Notes: generated from the letters alone by a model not told the origin. A DNA stretch of 64,000 nucleotides from Flavobacteriaceae bacterium D16 (GCA_021295155.1 JAJTJC010000035.1:992001-1056000); one strand, 5' to 3'; shown: positions 17,062 through 26,118, numbered from the stretch's first letter. Numbers and translations: made by a program.

Positions 17062-17811
17062 TTAAATACCGTTGATGATCCCGATAAAATCGTCGGCTTT
17101 TAGGGCAGCCCCACCAATAAGACCTCCATCTACATCAGGCTTGGAAAATATCTCTGATGCATTTCCTGGTTTTACGCTACCTCCATAGAGGATAGTTACT
17201 CCTTGTGCGATATCCGAACCATAGGAAGATTCCAGGGTTTTCCTGATAAATGCATGCATTTCCTGGGCCTGTTCAGGGCTGGCCGTCTCACCTGTGCCTA
17301 TAGCCCAAACAGGCTCATAAGCCAGAACAATATGCTTCCAGGCTTCAGTAGGCAAATGGAAAAGCGCATTTCTTAACTGACGCTCAACCAGGTCAAAATG
17401 TTTTCCTGATTTGCGATCATCTAATTCTTCTCCAAAGCAGAAAATAATGCGCATACCCTGGGCAAGTGCAGTGTCTACCTTTTTCTTTAAGAGACCATCT
17501 GTCTCCCCGAAATAAGCGCGGCGCTCAGAGTGACCTAAAATTACCGTATTCACACCAATATTTTTGAGCATTCCCGGTGCTATTTCCCCCGTAAATGCAC
17601 CACTTTCTTCAAAATGCATGTTCTGGGCGACCACCTCAATCCTGGAACCGGCAAGGGATTGTACGGCTGCAGACAAGTTGACAAATGTGGGGGCTACCAT
17701 CACCTCAGCCGAAGTATCTGGCATCTTCTGAACCAATTCTGCGAGTAAAGTGTTTGTTTCCTCAAGGTTCTTATTCATTTTCCAGTTTCCGGCTACAATT
17801 TTACTTCTCAT
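17062..17811 (-). CDS. tpiA: Triosephosphate isomerase
   Basis: The 249-residue (beta/alpha)8 enzyme has GNWKMN (8-13, with the active-site Lys and Asn), the electrophile His94 in ILGHSERR, the catalytic base Glu166 in AYEPVWAIGTG and the phosphate loop YGGSVKP. It interconverts dihydroxyacetone phosphate and glyceraldehyde 3-phosphate. It lies in the middle of the operon, 27 bases after the DoxX-like gene, so a central glycolytic enzyme shares a transcript with prmA and clpS. Confidence 0.97.
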   Translation of the reverse strand: MRSKIVAGNWKMNKNLEETNTLLAELVQKMPDTSAEVMVAPTFVNLSAAVQSLAGSRIEVVAQNMHFEESGAFTGEIAPGMLKNIGVNTVILGHSERRAYFGETDGLLKKKVDTALAQGMRIIFCFGEELDDRKSGKHFDLVERQLRNALFHLPTEAWKHIVLAYEPVWAIGTGETASPEQAQEMHAFIRKTLESSYGSDIAQGVTILYGGSVKPGNASEIFSKPDVDGGLIGGAALKADDFIGIINGI

Positions 17812-17838
17812 GATGTTTCTCTTGTTATCTGTTATATT

Positions 17839-18936
17839 TCAATCAAACCTCAATTCCTCAAGGTCATTGTAATGCACTTTCTGTTGGATGGTCCCTTTTT
17901 TCAGAACAAGCATAGCGGGGTTAGACCGCACAATAGTTTTCAGGGTGGTCTCGTCTGTAAAGTAAAAATCAAAATTAAGGCCGTAACGTGCTTTAAGTTC
18001 TCCACTCAACTCATCGCTGGAAGCGGACATCCCAATAACCGTATAGCCTTTTGCTTGTGCTTCCTCTGCCTTAGATTTTACCTTTTCAAAGGCTTCCAAT
18101 TCGCTTTTGGCAAGGTCGTAAGCCACTACCATAACCAATTTATTTTCCATCAAAAGCTGGTCTGCCTGGTCTACTCCACCTTGTTCTATGGTAAAATCGT
18201 GTATCGGTGGTTCATATCCTTTCTGAATTTCGGTGGTTTCTACCCCTATAAATTCCCCATCTACACTGGGGTATTCACCATTAGTGACCACAATTTCCTC
18301 CGTTCCATTGACATCAAATTTCCAGGCGTATTCGAAGATGGCCTTAGGGGCGTCTTCGGGAACAGTCATCCCATCCTGAATGCTGGCCCCTATTTTGTAG
18401 GGACGAAAATCGATAACCGGGAGGTGGTTTAGCACATGATTGGCATAGCCTATACATAATGCAAGGGACAATAATACCAGTCCGATATTCCATTTTGGAG
18501 AGAATAAGGGCTTGATATACCGGGTTCCAGCCATCAGGATAAGGATCAAAACAAGCAGTACCAAATCCTTGGTGAAAGACTCCCATGGCGTCAGTTTTAT
18601 GGCATCACCAAAACAACCGCAATCCGTTACCTTGTTGAAATAGGCAGAATAGAAGGTAAGAAAGGTGAAGAATACGATCATACCCAGCAAACTCCAAAGG
18701 GTTATTCTCTTTTTAAAACCGAGGAGCAACAACACGCCAAGGATCACTTCCAGTATCACTACAAAAATTGAAATGGCCAGAGCATAGGGCATAAATACGG
18801 GAAGATCCAGTACCCCCTGACTAAAATATTCCTCGAGCTTGAAGGAGAAACCTACCGGGTCATTTAATTTTATAAACCCACTTACTATAAAAAGTAAGCC
18901 AACCAGAATCCGACAAAAATGAATGGTGTATTTCAT
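17839..18936 (-). CDS. BT_3928-like DoxX/MauE membrane protein with thioredoxin-like C-terminus
   Basis: The 365-residue protein has four DoxX/MauE-type helices (about residues 1-135, with the family's DCGCFGDAIKLTPW loop), a fifth helix near 155-172, then a roughly 190-residue periplasmic part. The end (LVMVVAYDL, VIGMSASS, NPAMLVLKKG) looks like a thioredoxin or peroxiredoxin fold without the CxxC pair. It probably takes part in envelope redox or electron transfer. It starts four bases after the DUF1599 gene, and this gene order next to tpiA is known from other Bacteroidota. Confidence 0.85.
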   Translation of the reverse strand: MKYTIHFCRILVGLLFIVSGFIKLNDPVGFSFKLEEYFSQGVLDLPVFMPYALAISIFVVILEVILGVLLLLGFKKRITLWSLLGMIVFFTFLTFYSAYFNKVTDCGCFGDAIKLTPWESFTKDLVLLVLILILMAGTRYIKPLFSPKWNIGLVLLSLALCIGYANHVLNHLPVIDFRPYKIGASIQDGMTVPEDAPKAIFEYAWKFDVNGTEEIVVTNGEYPSVDGEFIGVETTEIQKGYEPPIHDFTIEQGGVDQADQLLMENKLVMVVAYDLAKSELEAFEKVKSKAEEAQAKGYTVIGMSASSDELSGELKARYGLNFDFYFTDETTLKTIVRSNPAMLVLKKGTIQQKVHYNDLEELRFD

Positions 18937-18940
18937 AATT

Positions 18941-19486
18941 TTAGTGGGTGTGGACTTCCAGATGGATTAAGGCAAATACAGCGTAATTTATAATATCCTG
19001 GTAGTTGGCTTCAATGCCCTCACTTACCAGGGTTTTACCCTGATTGTCTTCGATTTGTTTTACCCGGAGTAGTTTTTGTAAAATAAGGTCGGTCAATGAA
19101 CTGACCCGCATATCCCGCCAGGCTTCCCCATAATCAAAATTCTTGTTTTCCATCAAGCCTTTGGTCTCAGCAAGGGCCTTGTCATAGAGCTCCAGGGCCT
19201 GCGAAGTATCCAGGTCTGGTTCTTGGGCCACACCTTTCTCAATCTGTATCAGGGCCATCACCGAATAATTGATTATTCCGATAAATTCCGGGATTTCCCC
19301 TTCATCTACCTTGCGGGTCTCGTTTTCCTGAAGGCTTCTGATGCGCTGAGCCTTGATGTAAATCTGATCGGTTAGAGAGGGTAATCGTAAAATTCTCCAG
19401 GCACTGCCGTAATCGGTCATTTTTTTTGAGAAAAGATCCCGGCAATGTGAAATAATTTCATTGTACTGTTGAGAAGTCTCTTGCAT
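18941..19486 (-). CDS. DUF1599 protein with an internal duplication
   Basis: The 181-residue protein consists of two similar halves. DYGSAWRILRLPSLTDQIYIKA in the first half (from about residue 21) matches DYGEAWRDMRVSSLTDLILQKL in the second (from about 113), and each ends with an IINYSVMALIQIE-type helix. The Asp/Glu and Arg positions repeat in both halves, as in all-alpha nucleotide-pyrophosphatase-like folds, but activity is not established. It is the first gene of the operon leading to tpiA and is divergent from folP, with 92 bases between. Confidence 0.87.
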   Translation of the reverse strand: MQETSQQYNEIISHCRDLFSKKMTDYGSAWRILRLPSLTDQIYIKAQRIRSLQENETRKVDEGEIPEFIGIINYSVMALIQIEKGVAQEPDLDTSQALELYDKALAETKGLMENKNFDYGEAWRDMRVSSLTDLILQKLLRVKQIEDNQGKTLVSEGIEANYQDIINYAVFALIHLEVHTH

Positions 19487-19578
19487 GGGAAAGCATCAAA
19501 TTTCTGTAAATTTCGCGTAAATAATTATAATCTTCAAGGTTTTAGATTTAAACTTGTCTTGACTATTTCAATTCTTTA

Positions 19579-20421
19579 ATGCTACCTAAAAATTCCATGA
19601 CATTAAATTGCAAAGGACAGCTGATTAGCCTGGAGCAACCCATTGTTATGGGCGTTCTTAATATTACCCCGGACTCCTTTTACGACGGAGGACGCTATCA
19701 GCAACCGGAGGAAGTCCTTAAACAGACGGAAAAAATGCTCAATGACGGGGCAACTTTCATTGATGTGGGTGCCTATAGCTCCCGTCCTGGTGCGGACCAT
19801 GTGACGGAAGAAACGGAATTATCCCGCATACTTCCCATAATTAAGTTACTTCTCAAAGAATTCCCGGAGGTACTGCTCTCCATAGACACCTTCAGAAGTA
19901 GCGTTGCAAGTGAATGCATTGCTGCGGGGGCAACATTGATCAATGATATTTCAGCAGGCAGCCTGGACCCAAATATGATTAGCACCATTGGTAAGCTCAG
20001 GGTTCCCTACATAATGATGCATATGCGGGGTAGTCCCCAGACGATGAGCGGGCTAACGGATTATGAGGATTTAATGGAGTCGGTAATGCTTTACTTCTCC
20101 GAAAAAATAGCCCTGGCCAGGGAAGCAGGTATAGTTGATCTTATTTTGGATCCTGGCTTCGGATTTGCCAAAACCCTGGAACAGAACTACGAATTGCTGA
20201 AGAATCTCAACCTGATGCAACACCTGGATTATCCCATTTTGGTAGGGTTAAGTAGAAAATCCATGATCTATAAGCTACTAGACCTCAGCCCTGAGGAGGC
20301 GCTGAACGGGACAACCGCACTGCATATGTTCAGTCTGACCAAAGGCGCCAAAATACTCAGGGTACATGATGTAAAAGAAGCGATGGAATGCGCACATCTA
20401 TACCAACAATTATCAGAATAA
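19579..20421 (+). CDS. folP: Dihydropteroate synthase
   Basis: The 280-residue TIM-barrel enzyme joins 6-hydroxymethyl-7,8-dihydropterin diphosphate to p-aminobenzoate, giving dihydropteroate for folate. MGVLNITPDSFYDGG near the start is the diphosphate-binding signature, FIDVGAYSSRPGA the second, and LILDPGFGFAKT and LVGLSRKSMI hold the pterin site and the late Ser-Arg-Lys loop. An ATG at 19597 is an alternative start. It is followed 53 bases later by cdaA, a common gene order in Bacteroidota. Confidence 0.96.
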   Translation: MLPKNSMTLNCKGQLISLEQPIVMGVLNITPDSFYDGGRYQQPEEVLKQTEKMLNDGATFIDVGAYSSRPGADHVTEETELSRILPIIKLLLKEFPEVLLSIDTFRSSVASECIAAGATLINDISAGSLDPNMISTIGKLRVPYIMMHMRGSPQTMSGLTDYEDLMESVMLYFSEKIALAREAGIVDLILDPGFGFAKTLEQNYELLKNLNLMQHLDYPILVGLSRKSMIYKLLDLSPEEALNGTTALHMFSLTKGAKILRVHDVKEAMECAHLYQQLSE

Positions 20422-20474
20422 ATCCCTGGTAAAGGATAAACCTATTTTTCCTAATTTTACAAAAACGGCAAGGA

Positions 20475-21260
20475 TTGGAATTTCTCGATTTTCTGGATTT
20501 CAAAGTAACAGACGTAATTGATATCGTCCTGGTCGCTATCCTCCTCTATTATATCTACAAATTAGTCCGCGGTACCGTAGCCATCAACATTTTCATCGGG
20601 ATTGTCATTGTCTGGGGATTCTGGAAACTCACGCAGTTGCTGGACATGAAAATGATCAGCAGTATGGTTGGAGGCTTTATGTCCGTTGGGCTGATTGCTT
20701 TGATCATTGTATTCCAGCAGGAGATCCGGAAGTTTCTGCTAATGATTGGTTCCACCAACCTCGGGAATAAACGCGATTTTGCAAAACGTTTCAAATTTCT
20801 GAGACAAGAAGGGGTGGCTATTAAAACCGACTTACCAGCCATCCTGAACGCCTGTGAGAAAATGGGTAAGAGCAGAACAGGGGCTATCATTGTCTTGAAA
20901 AGAAACAATTCCCTGGACTTTGTAAAATCTTCCGGAGACAGAATGTTTGCCGAAGTGAACCAACCCATTATTGAAAGTATCTTTTTCAAGAACAGCCCTT
21001 TACATGATGGCGCAGCTGTTATTGAAGACAATATCATTACGGCCACCCGTGTGATCCTTCCGGTATCTAATGAGCGGTCCATACCACTGCGCTTCGGACT
21101 GAGGCACCGGGCTGCTGTGGGCATCACGGAGCGCACAGATGCCATTGCCCTGGTAGTTAGTGAAGAAACCGGAAACGTCTCCTATATCAAAAATGGCGCC
21201 TTCGAGATGTACAAGGATCTCAAGGACCTGGAAGGAAAATTGAGAAAAGACCTGCAATAA
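20475..21260 (+). CDS. cdaA: Diadenylate cyclase CdaA
   Basis: The 261-residue protein has three N-terminal helices (to about residue 85) and a DisA_N domain with LHDGAAV (DGA at 178-180) and LRHRAAVG (RHR at 210-212), the residues that bind ATP and metal for making cyclic di-AMP. It starts at TTG 20475; no nearby ATG fits the conserved N-terminus. The usual partner CdaR (YbbR) is not adjacent; a DUF3667 membrane protein gene follows after one base. It probably controls turgor and potassium or envelope physiology, as in other bacteria. Confidence 0.95.
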   Translation: MEFLDFLDFKVTDVIDIVLVAILLYYIYKLVRGTVAINIFIGIVIVWGFWKLTQLLDMKMISSMVGGFMSVGLIALIIVFQQEIRKFLLMIGSTNLGNKRDFAKRFKFLRQEGVAIKTDLPAILNACEKMGKSRTGAIIVLKRNNSLDFVKSSGDRMFAEVNQPIIESIFFKNSPLHDGAAVIEDNIITATRVILPVSNERSIPLRFGLRHRAAVGITERTDAIALVVSEETGNVSYIKNGAFEMYKDLKDLEGKLRKDLQ

Positions 21261-21261
21261 G

Positions 21262-22044
21262 ATGAAATGTAAAAATTGTCAGGACATACTTCGTACGGAC
21301 TTTAGTTATTGTCCTTCCTGCGGGGCAAAAGTAGTTGAAAGAAGGCTTACTTTCAAAGGGCTTTTCAACGATATTGTTGAACGGATTTTCAATTTGGAAA
21401 ATAATGTTTTCAAAACCATCGGGCACATGACTCTGTGGCCGGAGCGTGTAATAAATAGCTATGTAGATGGTACCAGAAGAAAATACCTAAATCCTCTAAA
21501 CTACCTAACGCTGTCCATAGCCCTTTCCGGGGTGTTATTTTATTTTATGAAAAAGTTTGCCCTGGACAATATGGATTTTGATGTTTTCGGGATGGGTGTA
21601 AACCAAGAAGGTCAGGCTAAATTAATGGAGGCTATAATGGAATATAGCAGTTTCATATTTATCCTCTATATTCCCATAATTGCGTTAGCTGGGATCCTTT
21701 CCTTCAACAAAAGGGAGTATAATATTCCGGAATATATTGTAGCCGCTACCTATTCGCTTTCGCATTTTTCTGTGCTTACTTTTCCGGTAAGTTTGTTGGT
21801 CATATTAGTGATTCCCGAGAGCTATATGTCCTTTTCTTTATTTTACCTTTTCTTGATGGTCGCCTATTTTTTATTCACTTTGATAAGGATTCATAAATAT
21901 TCCTTTGGTATGACCATAGTTCGTATTTTCCTGTTTTGCATATTATTTTTTATCGGATATATGGCCCTTTCTATAGCAATGCCTTTTTTGCTTATCCTGA
22001 CAGGCGATTTGACATTACAGGATTTACTTCCTCCAAAGGCTTAA
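21262..22044 (+). CDS. DUF3667 membrane protein with N-terminal zinc ribbon
   Basis: The 260-residue protein begins MKCKNCQDILRTDFSYCPSCG, a four-Cys zinc ribbon, followed by a conserved amphipathic region (LFNDIVERIFNLENNVFKT, then PERVINSYVDGTRRKYLNPLNYL), which is the core of DUF3667, and four to five membrane helices. Function unknown. It starts one base after the cdaA stop and is clearly co-transcribed, so a link to c-di-AMP or osmotic control is a fair guess only. Its end overlaps the convergent ABC gene by four bases. Confidence 0.88.
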   Translation: MKCKNCQDILRTDFSYCPSCGAKVVERRLTFKGLFNDIVERIFNLENNVFKTIGHMTLWPERVINSYVDGTRRKYLNPLNYLTLSIALSGVLFYFMKKFALDNMDFDVFGMGVNQEGQAKLMEAIMEYSSFIFILYIPIIALAGILSFNKREYNIPEYIVAATYSLSHFSVLTFPVSLLVILVIPESYMSFSLFYLFLMVAYFLFTLIRIHKYSFGMTIVRIFLFCILFFIGYMALSIAMPFLLILTGDLTLQDLLPPKA

Positions 22045-23807
22045 GCCAGTTCCTCAGCCATAAACTGGGCTTCGTATAGTTTGCTGTAGTATCCACCTTT
22101 TTTAAGGAGTTCCTTATGTGTTCCGGCTTCAACCACTAGTCCGGCATCCATCACCAGGATCTTATCGGCTTTTTTCACTGTCGCCAAACGGTGGGCTATG
22201 ATAATGGAAGTACGCCCTTCGGTGATTTTTTCCGTGGCCTTTTGTATTAATTTTTCGGTATAGGTATCGACGGAGGAAGTTGCTTCATCCAGGATCAGGA
22301 TACTGGGATTGGTCACATAGGCCCGCAGGAAGGCGATAAGTTGTCGTTGTCCGCTGGACAACATGGAGCCGCGTTCCTTTACGTTATAGTGATACCCCCC
22401 GGGCAGGGTACTTATGAAGTCGTGCACCCCTATTTGTCTTGCCGCCGCTTCTACCTCCTGTTCAGATACGGCACTGTTGCGCAAAGTAATATTGTTGGCG
22501 ATAGTATCTGCAAACAGGAATACGTCCTGTAATACCACAGCAATATTCTTCCGGAGGGTAGCTAACTTATATTCCCGGGTATTCACTCCATCCAGCAAAA
22601 TGGCTCCGGAATTGATTTCGTAAAAACGGTTGAGCAGATTGATAATGGTTGACTTACCAGCACCGGTAGCCCCAACAATAGCTATGGTTTCTCCGGCTTC
22701 TACCTTAAAAGTTACGCCGTGGAGTACTTCCTCTTCTTCCAAATACCCAAAGCGCACCTCATCGAAGCGGATTTCCCCTCGCATGTGCTCAATTTCCAAT
22801 GTGCCCCGGTCTTCGATATGGCTTTCGGTATCCAGTATCTTAAATACCCGGTTTGCTGCCACCATCCCCATCTGCAGGGTGTTGAATTTATCCGCAATCT
22901 GACGTAATGGCCTGAAGAGCATTTCGATCAGTAAGATGAACGCGAATACAGTACCGATCTCTTCCTGATTAAGTCCGGCCACATTTTGAAGTCCGCCATA
23001 CCAGACAATAAGACCAATGGCAACGGAAGATACAATTTCAGCAACGGGAAAGAAGAATGAGTTATACCAAACTGTTTTCAACCAGGCATCCCGATGCTTC
23101 TCATTGATATCCCTGAATTTTTTGCTTTCTATTTCCTCCCGGGTAAAAAGCTGTACGATCTTCATCCCTGTAAGTCGTTCCTGCACAAAGGAATTCAGGT
23201 TAGACACCTGGGCCCGCACTTCTATAAATGCTTTCTTCATAGCCTGTTGGAAAAGGCGTGTGGCATATAGGATAATAGGTAGAAGTGCAAAAACGATAAG
23301 GGAAAGTTTCCAATTCAGATAGGTCATTACGGCGGCAGCGACCAGCATTTTCAAGAGATCGGCTACAATAACGAAAAAACCCTGGCTGAATATTTCACCT
23401 ATTCGCTGCATATCTGCAACTGCACGGGTTACCAGTAACCCCACAGAGGAGTTGTCGTAATACTTCATCCGAAAACTCATCATATGCCGGAATAACTTCA
23501 TTCGGATGTCCCGTATCACAGATTCTCCTACCCAATTGGCATAATAGTTAAACAACAGCTGGCAAATTACCTGACCCACGAGGACTATACCCATTGCTGC
23601 CGCATAAAAGACGAGTTTATCTGCATCTTTCTGCAACAGGGCTTCATCTACGATTTGTTTGAGAAACAAGGCCGACAAAACGGCGAATATGGATAACATA
23701 ATAGCCGCCACGGACACTCCCAAAAAGGTTAAGCGGTAGGGTTGGGTATAGGCCAACACCCGCTTAAATAGCCTGAAATCAAATGCCTTTCCCGTCTCCC
23801 TATCCAT
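22041..23807 (-). CDS. ABC exporter, fused permease and ATPase (MsbA-like)
   Basis: The 588-residue half-transporter has a six-helix type IV exporter domain (about residues 15-320) and a nucleotide-binding domain with Walker A GATGAGKST, a Q-loop in VLQDVFLF, signature LSSGQRQL, Walker B ILILDEATS and an H-loop in IIAHRLATV. It should form a homodimer or pair with a distant partner to export lipids or hydrophobic compounds; sequence alone does not separate MsbA from MdlB-like exporters. Its start overlaps the end of truA by eight bases. Confidence 0.93.
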   Translation of the reverse strand: MDRETGKAFDFRLFKRVLAYTQPYRLTFLGVSVAAIMLSIFAVLSALFLKQIVDEALLQKDADKLVFYAAAMGIVLVGQVICQLLFNYYANWVGESVIRDIRMKLFRHMMSFRMKYYDNSSVGLLVTRAVADMQRIGEIFSQGFFVIVADLLKMLVAAAVMTYLNWKLSLIVFALLPIILYATRLFQQAMKKAFIEVRAQVSNLNSFVQERLTGMKIVQLFTREEIESKKFRDINEKHRDAWLKTVWYNSFFFPVAEIVSSVAIGLIVWYGGLQNVAGLNQEEIGTVFAFILLIEMLFRPLRQIADKFNTLQMGMVAANRVFKILDTESHIEDRGTLEIEHMRGEIRFDEVRFGYLEEEEVLHGVTFKVEAGETIAIVGATGAGKSTIINLLNRFYEINSGAILLDGVNTREYKLATLRKNIAVVLQDVFLFADTIANNITLRNSAVSEQEVEAAARQIGVHDFISTLPGGYHYNVKERGSMLSSGQRQLIAFLRAYVTNPSILILDEATSSVDTYTEKLIQKATEKITEGRTSIIIAHRLATVKKADKILVMDAGLVVEAGTHKELLKKGGYYSKLYEAQFMAEELA

Positions 23808-24549
23808 CGTCCTTGAGTATACTTTTAGGGTATTCCACCCGGGTCAAATATAACCCTTTTGCAGGGACAGAAACCCCAGCCTCACTCCGATTCTTGCTTT
23901 TTATAATAGCTTTAACATCTTCCGGAGCCAGCTTACCAAGCCCCACGTCCAGCAGGGTTCCTACAATGGCCCTTACCATATTCCGCAGAAAACGGTCTGC
24001 CGAAATTTTGAAAATCAACAAATCGCCTTCTTTCTTCCAAAATGCCGAACTGATCTTGCAATTAAAGGTCTTTACATCAGTATTACTTTTGGAAAAACAC
24101 TCAAAATCCTGGTATAGTTTTAGCATCTCAGCGGCCTCGTTCATCGCATCCACATTGAGGGGTAGTTGAATTAAATAGGCGCTATTCTGATAGAAAGGGT
24201 TTTTCTTCCTGACAATATGATATTCGTATGAACGGGAAACAGCACTGAAACGCGCATGAGCATCTTCAGGAACTGCATATAAGTCGTTAATTGCAATATC
24301 ATCCGGTAAAAACCGATTGAGTCTTTTTACCAGGTCCGAAGGAATTGGAGCGGTAGTATCGAAGTGGGCATAGATTTCACGCGCATGAACCCCCGTATCT
24401 GTCCTCCCGGCTCCTACAATTGAAAGTGTACTTCTCATCAGGGTAGACAGCGCATTTTCAACCACCTCCTGCACAGTAAGGGCATTGGGTTGTCTTTGCC
24501 AGCCGTGATAAGCTTCGCCAAAATAAGATAGGGATAAAAAGTATCTCAA
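23800..24549 (-). CDS. truA: tRNA pseudouridine(38-40) synthase
   Basis: The 249-residue TruA converts uridines 38-40 in the anticodon arm of many tRNAs to pseudouridine. The catalytic Asp sits in GAGRTDTGVHA near residue 52, and YFGEAYHGWQRQP, SYEYHI and RFLRNMVRAIVGTL are in family order. The length is usual. It is the first gene of a two-gene transcript with the ABC exporter, and is divergent from the phosphodiesterase gene. Confidence 0.95.
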   Translation of the reverse strand: MRYFLSLSYFGEAYHGWQRQPNALTVQEVVENALSTLMRSTLSIVGAGRTDTGVHAREIYAHFDTTAPIPSDLVKRLNRFLPDDIAINDLYAVPEDAHARFSAVSRSYEYHIVRKKNPFYQNSAYLIQLPLNVDAMNEAAEMLKLYQDFECFSKSNTDVKTFNCKISSAFWKKEGDLLIFKISADRFLRNMVRAIVGTLLDVGLGKLAPEDVKAIIKSKNRSEAGVSVPAKGLYLTRVEYPKSILKDDG

Positions 24550-24558
24550 CTAAACTGC

Positions 24559-24566
24559 TAATTTTG
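24559..24566 (+). promoter_or_regulatory. TAATTTTG -7-like element before the phosphodiesterase gene
   Basis: TAATTTTG fits TAnnTTTG. No TTG is seen 19-21 bases upstream. If used, it gives a leader of about 110 bases before ATG 24681 that contains a CCGGA/TCCGG hairpin at 24637-24654. Confidence 0.3.
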
Positions 24567-24680
24567 CAGCAGTAAAGATAGTGAAGTAGTCCCAAAGGAT
24601 TGATTTCGGAAGCCTGTGCCCAGTTACAGCAAATCTCCGGAAGTCTGAATCCGGGCAATCCACTGTATCAAGCTAATTAC

Positions 24681-25175
24681 ATGACCCGCATACTCCTATT
24701 ATCAGATACTCATGGGCATATGGATAAAACCATCCTCAAATATGCCCGTATGGCAGACGAAATATGGCATGCTGGAGATATTGGATCCTTTGAAGTTACG
24801 GATCAACTGGAAAAAGCAAACAACGTAAAGGCCGTATATGGCAATATTGACAATGCCGTTATCCAGCAGGAATTTCCCCTTGACCAAAAATTTAGCTGTG
24901 AGGATGTTTCGGTGTGGATGACCCATATTGGAGGGTACCCTGACCGATATAACCGCAGGATCAGAGAACAAATCAAGGCAAATCCACCAGATCTTTTTAT
25001 TAGCGGTCACTCCCATATTCTGAAGGTACAATGGGACAAGAAGCTGAACCTCCTGCATATGAACCCAGGGGCTTGCGGCAAACAGGGGTTTCATCAGCTT
25101 AGAACCATGCTTCGCTTTGTGATCGATGGAAAGGATATAAAGGATTTGGAGGTAATTGAATTGGGGAAACGATAA
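24681..25175 (+). CDS. Metallophosphoesterase, YfcE/MJ0936 family
   Basis: Starting at ATG 24681 gives 164 residues beginning MTRILLLSDTHGH, the first metal-binding motif (DxH). The others follow in order: HAGDIG, VYGNIDN, MTHIGGY and a late SGHSHI. This is the small YfcE-type phosphodiesterase fold with two metal ions, active on cyclic or aryl phosphodiesters. The open frame extends back to 24600, but the conserved motif begins at residue 28 of that longer form, so the shorter start is preferred. Confidence 0.9.
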   Translation: MTRILLLSDTHGHMDKTILKYARMADEIWHAGDIGSFEVTDQLEKANNVKAVYGNIDNAVIQQEFPLDQKFSCEDVSVWMTHIGGYPDRYNRRIREQIKANPPDLFISGHSHILKVQWDKKLNLLHMNPGACGKQGFHQLRTMLRFVIDGKDIKDLEVIELGKR

Positions 25176-25199
25176 TTAAACTCATTAGGCATTTGTAAT

Positions 25200-25613
25200 A
25201 TGAAAACACCATTTAAGCTCAAATTCCTGGACCACGTTGCCCTTAGGGTAAAAGACCTTGAGCAATCTGCTGACTGGTATGAAAAAGTGCTTGGATTAAC
25301 CCGCTACGAAGTTCCTGAATGGGGGAATTTTCCTGTTTTTCTTCTCGCAGGTAAAACAGGAGTCGCCTTGTTCCCGGTGAGGGCAGGAGAAATACCTGAA
25401 GAGAATAAGAGAAAAGGGGCGATAATTGACCACTTTGCATTTCAACTAAGTAACGAGGATTTTGAAAAAGCCAAGGCTTGGTGTTCTGAGCTACAAATTC
25501 CCTATGAGATTCAGGATCACCATCACTTTTTCTCCCTTTACATGAGAGATCCTGATGACCATACGGTAGAATTAACCACCCTTATCGGAAAAGCCGAAGA
25601 TTTTTATGGCTGA
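25200..25613 (+). CDS. VOC/glyoxalase family protein
   Basis: The 137-residue protein has two beta-alpha-beta-beta-beta modules of the vicinal oxygen chelate fold. The first starts LDHVALRVKDLEQSADWYEKVLGL and the second IDHFAFQLS, and it ends with the metal ligand-like MRDPDDHTVELT. Histidines of the LDH and IDH strands and the last Glu could bind a metal. Substrate unknown. It begins 24 bases after the phosphodiesterase gene and probably shares its transcript, ending at the hairpin at 25650-25681. Confidence 0.88.
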   Translation: MKTPFKLKFLDHVALRVKDLEQSADWYEKVLGLTRYEVPEWGNFPVFLLAGKTGVALFPVRAGEIPEENKRKGAIIDHFAFQLSNEDFEKAKAWCSELQIPYEIQDHHHFFSLYMRDPDDHTVELTTLIGKAEDFYG

Positions 25614-25649
25614 TTACCATTAAGGTATACAGTATTTCCCAGAAGCAAA

Positions 25650-25681
25650 AAACCCTGACACAGCAGAGCTGGTCAGGGTTT
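25650..25681. terminator. Bidirectional hairpin terminator
   Basis: AAACCCTGAC at 25650-25659 pairs with GTCAGGGTTT at 25672-25681 across a 12-base loop. It lies between the convergent VOC and DUF4293 genes, and the A and T flanks suit both strands. Confidence 0.7.
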
Positions 25682-25710
25682 AACGCACTAATACTACTAA
25701 GATGTTAGGT

Positions 25711-26118
25711 TCAACGTAAGCGGTCCACAGATTTTACGAGATCTTCATCCTTTTTGATGGCCTTGTTTGACAGGGCCAGAAAAACGATAGAAAAAATCGG
25801 AATCAACATCCCAATACCTTTCTCAGAAACCGCCGTTTCTCCAGATAAACTTAGGGACCGGTAAACGAAAAATCCTAGTAAAAAAAGATTCAATATGAGA
25901 TTCAACCTGTTTAGAACAAATTGATTTTTTCGATTTTTATACAAAAAAACAGCAATCAGCGCGAAAATAGCGACAGCTAAAAATACTATGGAAATCCAGA
26001 GCGTTTGTTGCGCATAAAAAGCATTTCCTTCCTCCTTCCACAACGGAAGCCAGAATGGCAAAAGTCCAGATATAATCGCCGTTATAATTAAGTAAACCGT
26101 CTGAATTCGCTGAATCAC
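25711..26118 (-). CDS. DUF4293 membrane protein
   Basis: The 135-residue protein starts MIQRIQTVYLIITAIISG, the typical opening of DUF4293, and has four membrane helices with a polar C-terminus (KKDEDLVKSVDRLR). Function unknown; the family is confined to Bacteroidota and is regularly found divergent from rho, as here. Confidence 0.9.
   Translation of the reverse strand: MIQRIQTVYLIITAIISGLLPFWLPLWKEEGNAFYAQQTLWISIVFLAVAIFALIAVFLYKNRKNQFVLNRLNLILNLFLLGFFVYRSLSLSGETAVSEKGIGMLIPIFSIVFLALSNKAIKKDEDLVKSVDRLR

Noticed and set aside
24590-24680. Cobalamin-riboswitch-like words (CAGTTACAGC, GGAAGTCTGA, CCACTGTA)
   Set aside because: The order and spacing do not match a B12 riboswitch, the length is too short and the downstream gene is a phosphodiesterase; reported only as an unassigned leader.
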